From Buxus sempervirens (taxonomy: Eukaryota > Streptophyta > Magnoliopsida > Buxales > Buxaceae), in assembly GCA_947561395.2 (NCBI GenBank), contig OX387191.1, positions 35,543,439 through 35,607,438 of the forward strand: DNA of 64,000 nucleotides. The letters are read 5' to 3'. This document shows, in pieces, positions 24,482 through 34,811 of the stretch (the first letter of the stretch is position 1; every line of letters starts with the position of its first letter). The notes beneath the pieces were generated by a model. It saw only the letters and a program-made list of their open reading frames with translations, was not told the origin of the DNA and did not search any database. The translations under genes and the position numbers were made by a program.

Positions 24482-25580
24482 GATGCATGCATGGATGCTC
24501 ATGAGGGAGGGAGAGAGAGAGAGATGCATGATGCTATGTGTGCGCGCATGGGAAACGCGGCACGGGAGAGTTCGGAGTCGCCACCGCCTGATGGGGTGCA
24601 GGCGGACACCTGGGTGCCTAGTCTTGTCTATTAGTCTGGTCTGCGGCTTGAGATTCTAAGTCGATTCTCGGTTGTGGTCGGGGGAAGTCCGTAGACACCC
24701 CCGTCCACCACGTCGGATGACGGGTCCCGTGGGTTCCCTGGTTTGAGTCAGCTTTCTACTGGTTCTCACCCGATTCCTAATCCAGCATGTATTTTAGTTA
24801 AGTCTTGGCGGGACCACCTGAGTGGTGTGGGTCCCTTTAGTTGATTTTATCTTTGCTTAATTTAGGTGATCTGAGTTTGACTGGGTGGGCCCTGTTGGAA
24901 GGCCCACGGTGCCCTTGGTGGGCTAGGGTAAGCCCGTGTGCCCATGTAGGCCTCGGTCTAAGCCTAGGAGGGCCTGTGGGCTTTGGTTAAGTGTGTTGGT
25001 TCTATTTGGTTTGTTCAAGTTGGAGCCTTATGTGATTTTCATGCAATAGTGGGCCGGCGTTGGTTTGCGGGCCCCTAGGTGGACCCCCATGGTGGTTGCC
25101 AAAGTATTTTGGATTTGCTTTATTCAAACTTGCCAAAATGGGCTGGTCACTGGGCTTGGGGCCCGTGATCCAGGTTTGGGCTTGAAAGCCCAGTTCTTTG
25201 AAGTCTAGGGCATGCACCCTAACTTGGTTCGGTTAGCGGGCTTTGGCGGGCCCAATAGGCCCTAGCCCTTGGTCTCGGCCAAACCATGCAGTTTAAACAT
25301 TATTCCACACGTCAAGGCTCGGGCGGGCCGCTGGATTTGGCCCATCCGATTCAATCGGTTCATTTCATTTTAACTTGCTTATTTACATGCTTTGAGGTTT
25401 ATCGGGCTTGGTGGGCCCCGTTGGAAGGCCCGCAAGTGTTTCCAAGTTGGACATTGGTCCAAGTCCCAAATTGGGTTTCCGGGTGGCTCGGAAACCCTGT
25501 TGGTTTATTTGATTTGGTTCCAATCACCACAAAATTCGGCCAAAGAATCATTAAAACTCACAAAACTTACATTTCTATAT

Positions 25581-25646
25581 GTATCCGGCCTTGGTGGCCG
25601 GATACGCATGGGCCCTAGGTGATCCGGCCTGAGTTGCCGGATCACC
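25581..25646. promoter_or_regulatory. Perfect dyad pair in the inner E solo LTR
   Basis: GTATCCGGCC/GGCCGGATAC at 25581-25605 (perfect 10-bp stem, 5-base loop) and GGTGATCCGGC/GCCGGATCACC at 25618-25646 (perfect 11-bp stem, 7-base loop). Compared with the outer E copy, one base pair in each stem has changed in both arms (A-T versus G-C). Confidence 0.85.
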
Positions 25647-27069
25647 TTAAAATAGGCTTTTTCGGGGTTTGGCCATTTGGGATGGTTTCCTGGGCTTCCT
25701 AAGAGTCTTCCATAAGCTGTGTGGGCCCCTGGATGGGCCCACACTGGTTCAGGTTCAGGGGAGAAGCCCCATTGGGCTTTTTAGCAAAAGCAAAAAAGGG
25801 GGAGGGGAGTGGGCTGTGTGGCCCCTCCTCCATGGCACCGATGGGTTGTTGCTAGGGATGACGTGGGGTTCCCAAACCTGCTGGGGCAGTGGAGGCTAAG
25901 GGGTGGAGGTGTTGCTGCTGTTGCACCCAACAACAGCTTGTATTGACCATGACAGTGGACTCAAAGGGGTGATGGGATCATGCTTGTGGTGGTCCAAGGA
26001 TTCCTAGCCTGTTGGGACATGGAGAGAGTAGTGAAGGCCTTCGGGGGTGAGGGGGACATGCTTATGTACATACAGAAAACCATGACTAACAATAAGGGCA
26101 TGATCACTACACACATTTAGCAATATGCCTAAAATAGTATGAAGAGAAAACAGCAAGCTTGGGGAAATGAAGGGATCATGGCATTGGCATGCGTCCTCAT
26201 GTAATGATACTTTTCAGCAGGAGATCAACAAGAGAGGTTCTCGAAAAACCCCCATTCCACATGCATGCAAGAAAGGATAAAAACAGCAAAATAAGAACAA
26301 AAGAACCATACACATGCTAAAAACACAGCCTAACATACATTTCCTACACATCTTAGCAATGTCTGGACCCAAGAATCATGCCTAGGCCTAACGAACATGC
26401 AGAGAAAGGGAAGAGGAGTGGGGTTTACGTAGGGGTACATTGGATGAGGAGAGGGAACATGCTCCCTTTTTAAAATATCCCGTAGATAGCCTACGATAGT
26501 GACTTGCATGGCATTCGAGTAAAACAATAAAACTCTCCTCCTCTCATGGGGTCATGCATGGAGACTCCCTTACCTTTGGAGGTCTCCATAGTACCAAAAA
26601 GGAAGAAAATGCATGGAAAAGTGAGATTAACATGAATATGCCACTATGAGAAAGAACAAACATATTAACATGCTCGGAAAGTCCCCGTTTTCATATATGT
26701 AAGGTAAAAATGACCAAGAAGTGATACCTGGTGGTTCTTGGGTGTTTGTGCAAGATGGAGACACCTCCTTGAAGCCAAAACATAGCTGTAACCTCCTCCT
26801 TGGCAGCACCAAACACAACAGCACTTCTAATTGCTTGGATGGAGATGGAGAGGAAGAGATAAAGGAGAGGTAATTTTGTGAGAAGCCAAGAGAGATGGAG
26901 GGGAGTGGTTCGAATGGAGGAGATTGGAGAGGGTGGAAGAGAGCTCTTGAGAGAGAGGAGTTCGAATGGGAGCTGGTCTTGGAGAGCTTGAAGTGGAGAG
27001 AAGTGGGAGAGAGAGTTGGAGAATTCGAAAATGGTAGCCCCCCTTAAGTGTTGGAGAAAATTTCCTTTT

Positions 27070-27510
27070 TAAATCATGGAAGATGGATGGTTGCCTTGGG
27101 GAGATGAAAGATGGTGGGAGGTGAAAGGGTTGCTTGGGGAGAGGAAAGGTTGCATGGGGAGAGGAAAGGTGTCTTGGGGAGAGGAAGGGTTGCTTGGGGA
27201 GAGGAAAGGTTGCATGGGAGGTGAAAGGGTTGCTTGGGGAGAGGAAAGGTTTATTGGGGAGAGGAAGGGTTGCTTGGGGAGAGGAAAGGTTGCATGGGAG
27301 GTGAAAGGGTTGCTTGGGGAGAGGAAAGGTTTCTTGGGGAGAGGAAGGGTTGCTTGGGGAGAGGAAAGGTTGCATAGGGAGCTGAAGGGTTGCTTGGGGA
27401 GATGAAAGGTTTCTTGGGAGGTGAAAGGTGTCTTGGGGAGAGGAAGGGTTGCTTGGGGAGAGGAAAGGTTGCATGGGAGGTGAAAGGGTTGCTTGGAGGT
27501 GACACATGTG
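27070..27510. repeat. Minisatellite inside the inner E solo LTR
   Basis: Over 20 tandem copies of a 20-22-bp purine-rich unit (core TTGCTTGGGGAGAGGAAAGG, with variants such as TTGCATGGGAGGTGAAAGG). The strong purine bias leaves long open frames on both strands, rich in Gly/Glu/Arg or Pro/Ser/Leu. None resembles a protein family and none has coding support. Confidence 0.9.
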
Positions 27511-28837
27511 AAGCACTCATTGGGTCCACGTGGCCTCCCATGTGGAGCTCCCATGTACACACGTGGCATCCCATGTGAGCACTCCTTGTGCACACGTGGC
27601 ATCCCATGTGGCATTGCTAAAATTCCCATAATGCCCTTAGCTTTGACTGCTCATATCTTTTCCATTCGGACTCCGATTTGAGCAAACTCATTTGCGTTGG
27701 AACCGTATCGAAGTCCTCTATCCATTGGGATTGGGCTAAACACCTAGTTCGGGGTTCGGCAAAAAGTCAACTTTCGGTTCATTCTCAAATTTGACCGGCT
27801 CGTAGTCCCTCATCCGGACTCCAATTTGAGCAAACTCAATTGCGTTGGAACCGTATCGAAGTCCTCTATTCACTGACATGGAGCAAGACGGTCAATTCTC
27901 ACCTGATCAAAAAGTCAAATTTTCACCCCTTAGGGTTTGACTTTCTATCTAGGGTTTGCATTCCCGGCACTTCCGGGAGCGCAAAAATAAGGTGCTTACA
28001 CTATGATGCATGATACATGGGGGGTGCATGCATAGGGAACATTAATCATGAGAGGGAGAGAGAGAGAGAGAAAGAGTATGCATAATGCATGCATGTATAC
28101 TCATGAGGGAGAGAGAGAGAGTTGTTTGCATGATGGTATGATGTATGGGGGGATGCATAGGGGACATGGATTTATGAAGGAGAGAGAGAGAGAGAGAAAA
28201 AGATGTGGTGGGGAATGGGGGATGAGTTATGGAGGAGAGAGAGGGAGGGAAGGATGTGGTGGAGAATTAAACATGTGGGGTGATTTTCTTAGAAATTGCA
28301 AATTGGTCCTTGAGCTATTTTCTTATCAACTTGATATTCACAGATTCGTCCCCAGATAATTACAGATATGCCATCAGATATTTTTGACTGTCCTGATTAT
28401 TTACGGATTTGCCCCCAGACACCTTTTTCTGCTATTTTCTTTGTTGTCTTTGCCACGTGGGCAGTTTTTAGGGTTTCTTGTTTTGCTCATAACTTATTAT
28501 CCGGGACTCCGATTCGAGCAAACTCAGTTGCATTGGAATCGTATCAGGATGACTTGTCCACTATGACAAGTTTGGGTAGCTGTTCTGGGGTTTAGCAGAA
28601 AGTCAACTTTCGGCTCTGCTTAAGTTTAACCGCCCGCAGAACCTTCATCCGGACTCCGATTCCTGCAAACTCAGTTGCGTTGGAACCGTGTAGGGATTCT
28701 CTATCCAATGGTATAAAGTAAGGTAGTCAAATTTTACTTGATCGAAAAGTCAACTTTTGACCCCTCAGGGTTTGACTTTTTGTCCAGGGTTTTTATTTCT
28801 GGTTTTTCTGGGGAGCGCAAAAATGAGGTGTTTATAG

Positions 28838-31690
28838 ATGGCTAGGAGTCGTTCCCGAGTTCGAGAGGAGGTTGATCCCGCTGACCAGCCTTCTTCGCGG
28901 GCTCGAACAGAGGCGAGTTCTAGTGCTACCCTGTCGGAGCCGCTAGATGATTCCAGAGAGGGCTCTGGAGAGGGTTCTGGTGAGGTAGGCTTCCCAATTT
29001 TCCCTCCTTCTATTCTCTTTCTACACAAACCTTCACATTTCTCTTTGGGATTTTAGCCCGTTGTCATTCCTACTCGAGGTCGAGGTAGAGGCAGAGTTCA
29101 GGATCAGGCCCTTGAGGGTGAGGGAGGCCATGGCAGAGGCCGAGGACATGGCAAGGCCAGAGGTGTGGTTCAGGATCAGGCCCCTGTGGGTGATGCCAGG
29201 GGATTCCGTTTGGTTTTTCCTGAGGAGTTGAGGGCATCTGTTCAAGACACTGAGCTTCTTAGTGGACTGGATCATCATCCTTGGATGTGTGCCCGAGCAA
29301 ATCTCCCTCTTTGGTATCCCCTTCTCATCTGAAAGGTAGTTGGGGGAAGTTCTTCGAGTTGTATCAGACCCTATCTCCCGGATTCAGACGGGAGTTCTGT
29401 AAATGCCGTTTTGATCATTTTCTGCTCATCCCGTTGTTCTGAGCTGACCGCCCTCTCATCTTTGCCATGCTGGAGCTGTACTTTCCTGACACACAGTCCT
29501 TCCATCTGCCGGATGTTGAGCTGGGGATTCGTCCTTCAGATTTTGTCATGCTCACTGGCATCCCCTTGACGGGTAGGACCATAGTGATGGAGCGTCCTTC
29601 TGCTGCGGATATCGGCACCCTGCTAGGATATGAGGATCTTCCTGAGGCTGCTTGGGATGGCAGGAGTGGTCAGATTTCTATTAGCTGGTTACGCGGCAGC
29701 AATACTGATCACCCTGACCAGAGGCATACGACTATTGCTGAGGATCAGCACGAGTTCGCCCCTCTATTCCGACGTGTCTTTCTGCTGATGCTTGGTAGCT
29801 GTTTCTTCCAGGAGGACATGACATCGGTCAGTCCTGTCTTTTTGGATGTCCTGAGAGACCTTCAGCAGGCCAGGCTACTAGCATGGGGCCTGTTGATATA
29901 TGGGACTATATTAACCGGACTGAGCCGAGTCATCCGAGGTCTGGTTGCTTCGAGAGGAGATGGTATCAGCTGTCAATTTTTCTGGCAGATCTTACAGGTA
30001 AGGAATATTTTTGCTTAACTTCCTTTTAAAAATTCTTTTATATCCTTCTAACTTGTTTTCTTTCCTTGCCAGATATTCATGTATACACACATGACATATT
30101 TTCGACCCTCCCCTATGCCTGGTGCCGCAGAGTTCCTCGTAGCTATACGGTGGTCTGTCTTGGATAGAGACGCAGACAGGAGCCAGCCACGATCGGCCTG
30201 GTTGCACTTAGACCGCTTTCGCCGCTCTGATGTAAATTCTCCTCACCCTCCCATATTCTCTTTTTCTTCAAAACTGCCCTTGCATCTGACACTTTTTATT
30301 TTGATTGCAGCTTATACTGGCCCGCTTCGAGGATGTAGATGACGAGGTTGCTCGTCAGGAGATGGTACAGGACGCCTTTGAGCGAGATGTGCGACGCCAG
30401 TCCTACCAGTGTTTCATCGGGAGACTTGGGAGGATTATGTATTTGGGCCAGCGCTTGTACTTTCAGCATACCAGCATCCCTCGCATCCCGGTTTATCCAC
30501 CTCCTGTTGGCCCTACCATCCTTCTGCCCGGATTTGACGTTGCACAGTTTGATCAGTGGGAGGATGCGGAGGCGCTTACTGTACCCGGGGATTATGATGA
30601 GTGGATCCAAAGAGTATGCATTGGCTGCCTGATGGACCGGCCCACCCGCGCCGGGGTGACTGAGATAGGCGGGATTTTCATCCGGGTCCATGATGACACT
30701 GTAAGTTTCATGATCTTCATTTTTTTTCGTCTCATTTCCTTCAATTTTGTATTTTTGACTCTAATCCATTCTTGTTGACAGGTAGAGGAGTTGAATGCTC
30801 TTCGGGACCGGTTCCAGAGTCAGCGGGCCGTTGTGGATGATTTGATTGCTGAGCATGATGCGGTTGTGGCCCAACGAGATGCCCGGATTAGGGAGCTGAA
30901 GGCTTTGGTTGCTGAGCTTCGGGCTAGACAGGTATCTGGTTCTTTACCATTTCATCTCTTTCCTTTCTATGTTTCCCTGCTGTTCTGATATAGACTGTTT
31001 GACTTTTGCAGGATCCGGTCCCAGATCATGGTGTTGCCTTCGAGCCAGATCTTCCTGTTCCTGATCCCTCTCCGGTTCGGGCTGCTGACCTTGAGGACAC
31101 CGCAGCTGCTGACCCGGTTGTAGCTGCTGCTATAGCTGATCCTGTGGGCCCCTCTCCTGTGAGGGCTCCTGATCCCGAGGACATCCCGGTCGCCGACCCG
31201 GCTGTATCTACTATTTCTGCTGCTCCTGTGGATCCTGTCAGCACCTCATCTCCTGTGGTGGCTCCTGATCCCACTCCTGAGGTCCTTGGTAAGTTTTCTT
31301 TAGTTTCACCTCCTTGGTTCATTTTGATACTTCAGTTCCTGACTTTATTTTCATTGACCCAGATATTTTTGTTCCTGGTCCTTCTTCTGTTGAGCCTTAT
31401 GGAGCTGCTGCGGCTGAGGACCCGGTTGAGCCTGAGGCGGCTATCCTGCCAGTCGAGCATGTTCCTGCCGAGCCAGAGGCTTCTTCTTCTGATTCTGTTC
31501 CTGACCCGCCTCCTAACATGTCGGACTACTGCATTGAGTATCAGCTTCAGTCCTTCGTGGGCCGGAGACCATGCTACATGCTGAGCGCCTTCTGGCCTAT
31601 TATAGGCGCCGACCATCTTGAGGTAGAGGCCGCAGAGGAGCACGGGGTAGAGGACGCAGGGGCGATCCTGCACAAGAGTAGAAGATTAGG
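28838..31690 (+). pseudogene. Passenger gene on the opposite strand of element B: plant mobile domain (PMD/MAIN-like)
   Basis: Seven coding-like blocks: about 28838-28984, 29057-29997, 30073-30231, 30311-30700, 30782-30931, 31012-31288 and from 31373. They are separated by six 72-84-bp intervals that begin GT and end AG. Block 1 starts MARSRSRVREEVDP and is rich in Arg, Ser and Glu. Block 2 holds GLDHHPWMCARANLP, ELYFPDTQSFHLP and GIRPSDFVMLTGIPLTGR, the pattern of the plant mobile domain (Pfam PF10536, aminotransferase-like) found in MAIN/MAIL proteins and in transposons. Later blocks give a short coiled coil (VEELNALRDRF...IRELKALVAELRARQ) and a Pro/Asp/Ala-rich tail. It lies on the strand opposite gag-pol, so its introns would survive retrotransposition. 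It looks broken (about one or two breaks). Function unknown; the family match is by motif recall. Confidence 0.62.
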
Positions 31691-31865
31691 ATTTACATAT
31701 TGTACAAACGAGACTTCCATATATATGAAAAACTTTTTTATTCATTCTCTCTTGTTCCGCTCTCTTTTCCTTCTCATTTTTATGCAATTATAACTTGTAC
31801 ACAGGTAAAACAGGTAAAAAATTTGAAATTTTCTTCCTTCTCCCTTTTTTTTGCTTTTTTTCTTT

Positions 31866-32026
31866 GTATTCGATATATCAGATCGGATACACTGATATTT
31901 TTTTGTATCCGACAACTTATATCGGATACCCATAGTTTCTTTTGTATCCGACATGTTTCGTTGGATATGAAGGGATCCTTTTGTATCCTGTCTGATATAT
32001 TGGATACATTAAAACATGCTATAAAT
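31866..32026 (+). promoter_or_regulatory. Promoter-like module for the second passenger gene: four dyads plus TATA box
   Basis: Four TATCCGA-type dyads at 31866-31890, 31905-31929, 31944-31967 and 31983-32007 (one or two mismatches each) are followed 13 bp later by TATAAAT at 32020-32026. The first ATG of the downstream frame is at 32119. The same dyad motif occurs before the PMD-like gene and in the LTR U3. Confidence 0.62.
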
Positions 32027-32118
32027 GCAACTGGCCTCGAGATTTGAGTCGTTTTTACGACTTTTTGAGTTTAGAACACCCCTTTTTCGCCTTTTTCCTC
32101 CTCACATTGATTCTTAAC

Positions 32119-33782
32119 ATGCTCCAATCATCTCCAATGGCTTCCGGATCATCTTCTGTCCCACCATTGTCTGTCCACGCAGCCTCCCTTGCAAAACAAC
32201 CTTTTAGAGCAAAACCCCCTAATCTCACTAGGTACAACCTTGTAGATTCGTTCTACACTAGGTGGGTCAACTCTATGACCCTTGATCAAGAGATTAGATG
32301 GGATTCTATTCATCTAGGCCACACCTTACTTATCCCTTCCATCCAATTCAAGTGGGAAATTATTGAGGCCATGATTGGGCATTGGGTTCCTGATTTGAAC
32401 CTTTTTTCGTTTTGGGGACAATGAGATGACTCCAACCATTGAAGTGGTTGAAACCATCATGGGCTTGAGATTTGCAGAGAATGTGGTGAACCCATCCCCT
32501 AGGCCTAGCTACAAGAAAGAGGCTTCTACTTTTCTGAGCATAGGGAAGAAGGATTTAGGGGATTCTAACACCCTTTTGACTTTATCCAAGTCTTTTTTGA
32601 CTGAGAAGTTCTTGAGGGGAGAGAACAAGGAAGCCAGGTTCAATGCCCTAAACCTGGTAGTGGTTAACCAACTGCTTTTCCTGCGGGATGACGATGAAGT
32701 CGACCTGGCCCTTATCCCAGTTATATGCCAAGTTAGGGAGCGGGAGAGATTGGCCCCTATGATTTTGGCAGGGATGTACCAGGCTTTGACTGATTGTTAT
32801 TACAGGAAGAAGAAGTGCTTCCTGTCATGTGCCTTTATCCTGCAGGTAAAATTCCCCTCTTTTTTCTTTTTCTTTTTTTCTTTTTTTCTTTTTTTCTTTT
32901 TTCACAATACATTGAAATATCTCTCCTCTTTTGCAGCTCTGGTTGCTTGACAACCTGGGTCAAATTGAGGAGATCAATCGACACTTCTTTCCGAGCTTGA
33001 AGGTTCCAATCTTGATGAGCAACCGGGGGTGCCCTGATATCCCAGGAAGCAAACAGGGTTGGTTTGATTTCTTGGCTACACTCCAGGATGATCAGGTGAG
33101 GTGGCCTGGTATTTATTAGCCCAATGCGGAGACAGTGATCAGTTTCAGAGACAGAAAATTTTTGGTTTTGGCTGGCTTGAGTCATGCTATGCTTTACCTC
33201 CCCTTGCGGGTTCTTTGGCAGTTCAGAGCGACTCAGGGGATTATAATCCCAAGTGGATACGAGGATCATCTTGGGCCACTTTCACCAACCACCAGGAAGC
33301 TGAATGCTTGGTTGATGAGGGAGTGGTCCTATGTTCGTTTCATGCGGAGCCCAATCTTCTCGGAGTCCCATGTGAAGGACTACCTCTTCTAGATCAAGGA
33401 ACAGATTCAAAGTCAAGCCCAAGTACCCGAGGATCCTCCTGCAGTTTTGGCTCCCACTTATGAAGACATCTTGGGGTCTGAGAGAGCCTCTCACAAGCGG
33501 CTTCAGCAGATATGGGTATGAGAGGCCCGGGAGCTTAGGATATGAGGCCTTGATCTGGAGAGGCAACTTGAAGAGCAGGTATCCCGTCGTCTTGCTATGG
33601 AGAAGCAACTTGAGGAGCAGAGGCAGGCTCGCCGCTTTGAAGTCCGAGTGCTACGGCAAAAGCACCAGGATGCTTTAGCCAACCTTAGAGGCATGAGGAT
33701 CAGGCAGGCCCTTTCAGATGATGTCATATCCTTTTTGAGCGATCCCATTGTAGAGGGGGCTTCTGGGGTTATCGCAGCTTAG
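32119..33782 (+). pseudogene. Second opposite-strand passenger gene of element B (DUF7745-like)
   Basis: Starts MLQSSPMASGSSS at 32119. Recognisable stretches are WEIIEAMIGHWVPDLNLFSF, MTPTIEVVETIMGLRF, FLTEKFLRGENKEARFNAL, LIPVICQVRERERLAPMIL and, after a GT-AG interval at 32846-32936, LWLLDNLGQIEEINRHFF. This 'PTxEE..xLLGL ... LILAxxYxAL ... CFxxCAFLLQxWLxxH' layout resembles plant DUF7745-type proteins, which are common in retrotransposon-rich genomes. The end (33597-33782) is a Gln/Arg/Glu-rich coiled coil starting MEKQLEEQRQARRFEVRVLR. It faces the integrase tail to tail. It looks broken (a few breaks). Function unknown; the family is recalled, not searched. Confidence 0.5.
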
Positions 33783-34811
33783 GCAGCTTGGATTCGTGAG
33801 CTTGAGGAGCGGCTAGGGGACAGAGCCTAGCCTTCTTTCCTGCACATTTGGTTTTTTCTTTTTTTTTTTCTCATACCTTTGTATCAAAGCAAACTCCAAT
33901 AGTGGAAAGACAAAGGATTTTATTCAAAAATAAGTTTTTTATATTATTGGCCTCAGAATGCTCAGATGCTTGTAAAAACAAAGGTTTTATGAAAAGTATT
34001 TGATTTCTCATCACTGGCCAAAGTATAGTTTTTATTTTTATTATTATTTTTTTAAATTTGGTCCATATACTTAATCACCCATAATTAAAGGAATTAAAAC
34101 CAGGTTAAATAATGAAAAGGGGTAGTCCAAACAATAAGGAGGGATCAAATCTGGCTATCTTAGAACCTTTAGAGTCATCTCCAAATGCCTTTTCTTCCAG
34201 AATTGACCGCATTACCCAATCTGCTCAGTCTCAGTACTTGTGCTGATTTCTCTTCAAGCTTGGATCACATGATCAACTCAACCTTTGATTTTTTTCCCTT
34301 TTTTTTTCTTTCTTTTTGCCAATATTGCCCCTAGCGCCAGTTACGGTTTTCACTAGGGCCGGCTTTTGCATTCCATCATCACCAATCTTACTTTGAAATT
34401 TGAATGAACACTCTAAGATCACCGATGGCTTAAAAATAGGACGAAATAAAGGCTAGGCTTGGTTTATGAAAGAAAATGTATTAAAGGCTCAAAAATTTTC
34501 AAATGTGGAAATAGGTCGACCGGACCTACAGTCATGATGAATTTTGCCCCATTTCCCCAAAATGTATCCTTTTCATTTCTTTTCACACTTGGCTTTCATT
34601 TGCCATTTTTCTTTGCTTTTTCTTTTTTTTTTCTTTTCCTTTATTTTTGCCCCAATTGGCCTTGCCCCAATTTGTTTTGCCCCAATATAAGACTGTAAAT
34701 CCGGTTTAGGTTTATCAAAGAAACACACCGGCTCAACTTGGCTAGACTAGGGATTAAAATTTGAGGGAAATAAAGAAAAATGGCCTCGGATCATTTCCTA
34801 GTAATATTCAA
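33783..34811. other. Non-coding region between the passenger gene and integrase
   Basis: About 1 kb of T-rich sequence with short polypyrimidine runs (33855-33870, 34300-34315, 34615-34640). No credible coding sequence or repeat. It would contain the 3' untranslated ends of two convergent transcripts. Confidence 0.5.

Larger units (their letters stand above)
24539..28000 (-). mobile_element. E-family solo LTR (3462 bp) nested in another E solo LTR, TSD CTATG
   Basis: Starts TGTGCGCGCATGGG and ends AAAATAAGGTGCTTACA. It is flanked by CTATG at 24534-24538 and 28001-28005. The block GGAGTCGCCA lies at 24574-24583, dyads at 25581-25646, and a large minisatellite at 27070-27510. No internal region or coding sequence. 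This is the innermost and therefore the youngest layer of the B nest. Confidence 0.92.
21845..28836 (-). mobile_element. E-family solo LTR (about 3.5 kb without its own insertion), TSD GATGG
   Basis: Starts TGTGCGCATGGG, ends AATGAGGTGTTTATA, and is flanked by GATGG at 21840-21844 and 28837-28841. It is interrupted by a second E solo LTR at 24539-28000. Without that it is 3525 bp, against 3462 bp for the inner copy. It contains the block GGAGTCGCCA at 21919-21928, dyads at 22943-23011, and GA microsatellites near 24450-24475, 28050-28070 and 28183-28198. It has no coding content. It inserted exactly at the ATGG that starts the passenger gene's first coding block. Confidence 0.9.

Noticed and set aside
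24083-24529. A 148-codon Ser/Pro-rich frame (minus) and a 136-codon frame (plus)
   Set aside because: They lie within the E solo LTR and its GA-rich patch. They show no homology pattern, and other E copies do not keep the frames.
26827-27629. Long Pro/Ser/Leu-rich (minus) and Gly/Glu-rich (plus) open frames
   Set aside because: They are by-products of the purine-rich minisatellite at 27070-27510 and adjoining biased sequence.
28838-31690. The PMD-like region as an ordinary host gene
   Set aside because: It lies inside element B between integrase and the 3' LTR, with the LTR's own dyad motif upstream. A passenger gene is simpler, although a separate insertion without visible ends cannot be excluded.
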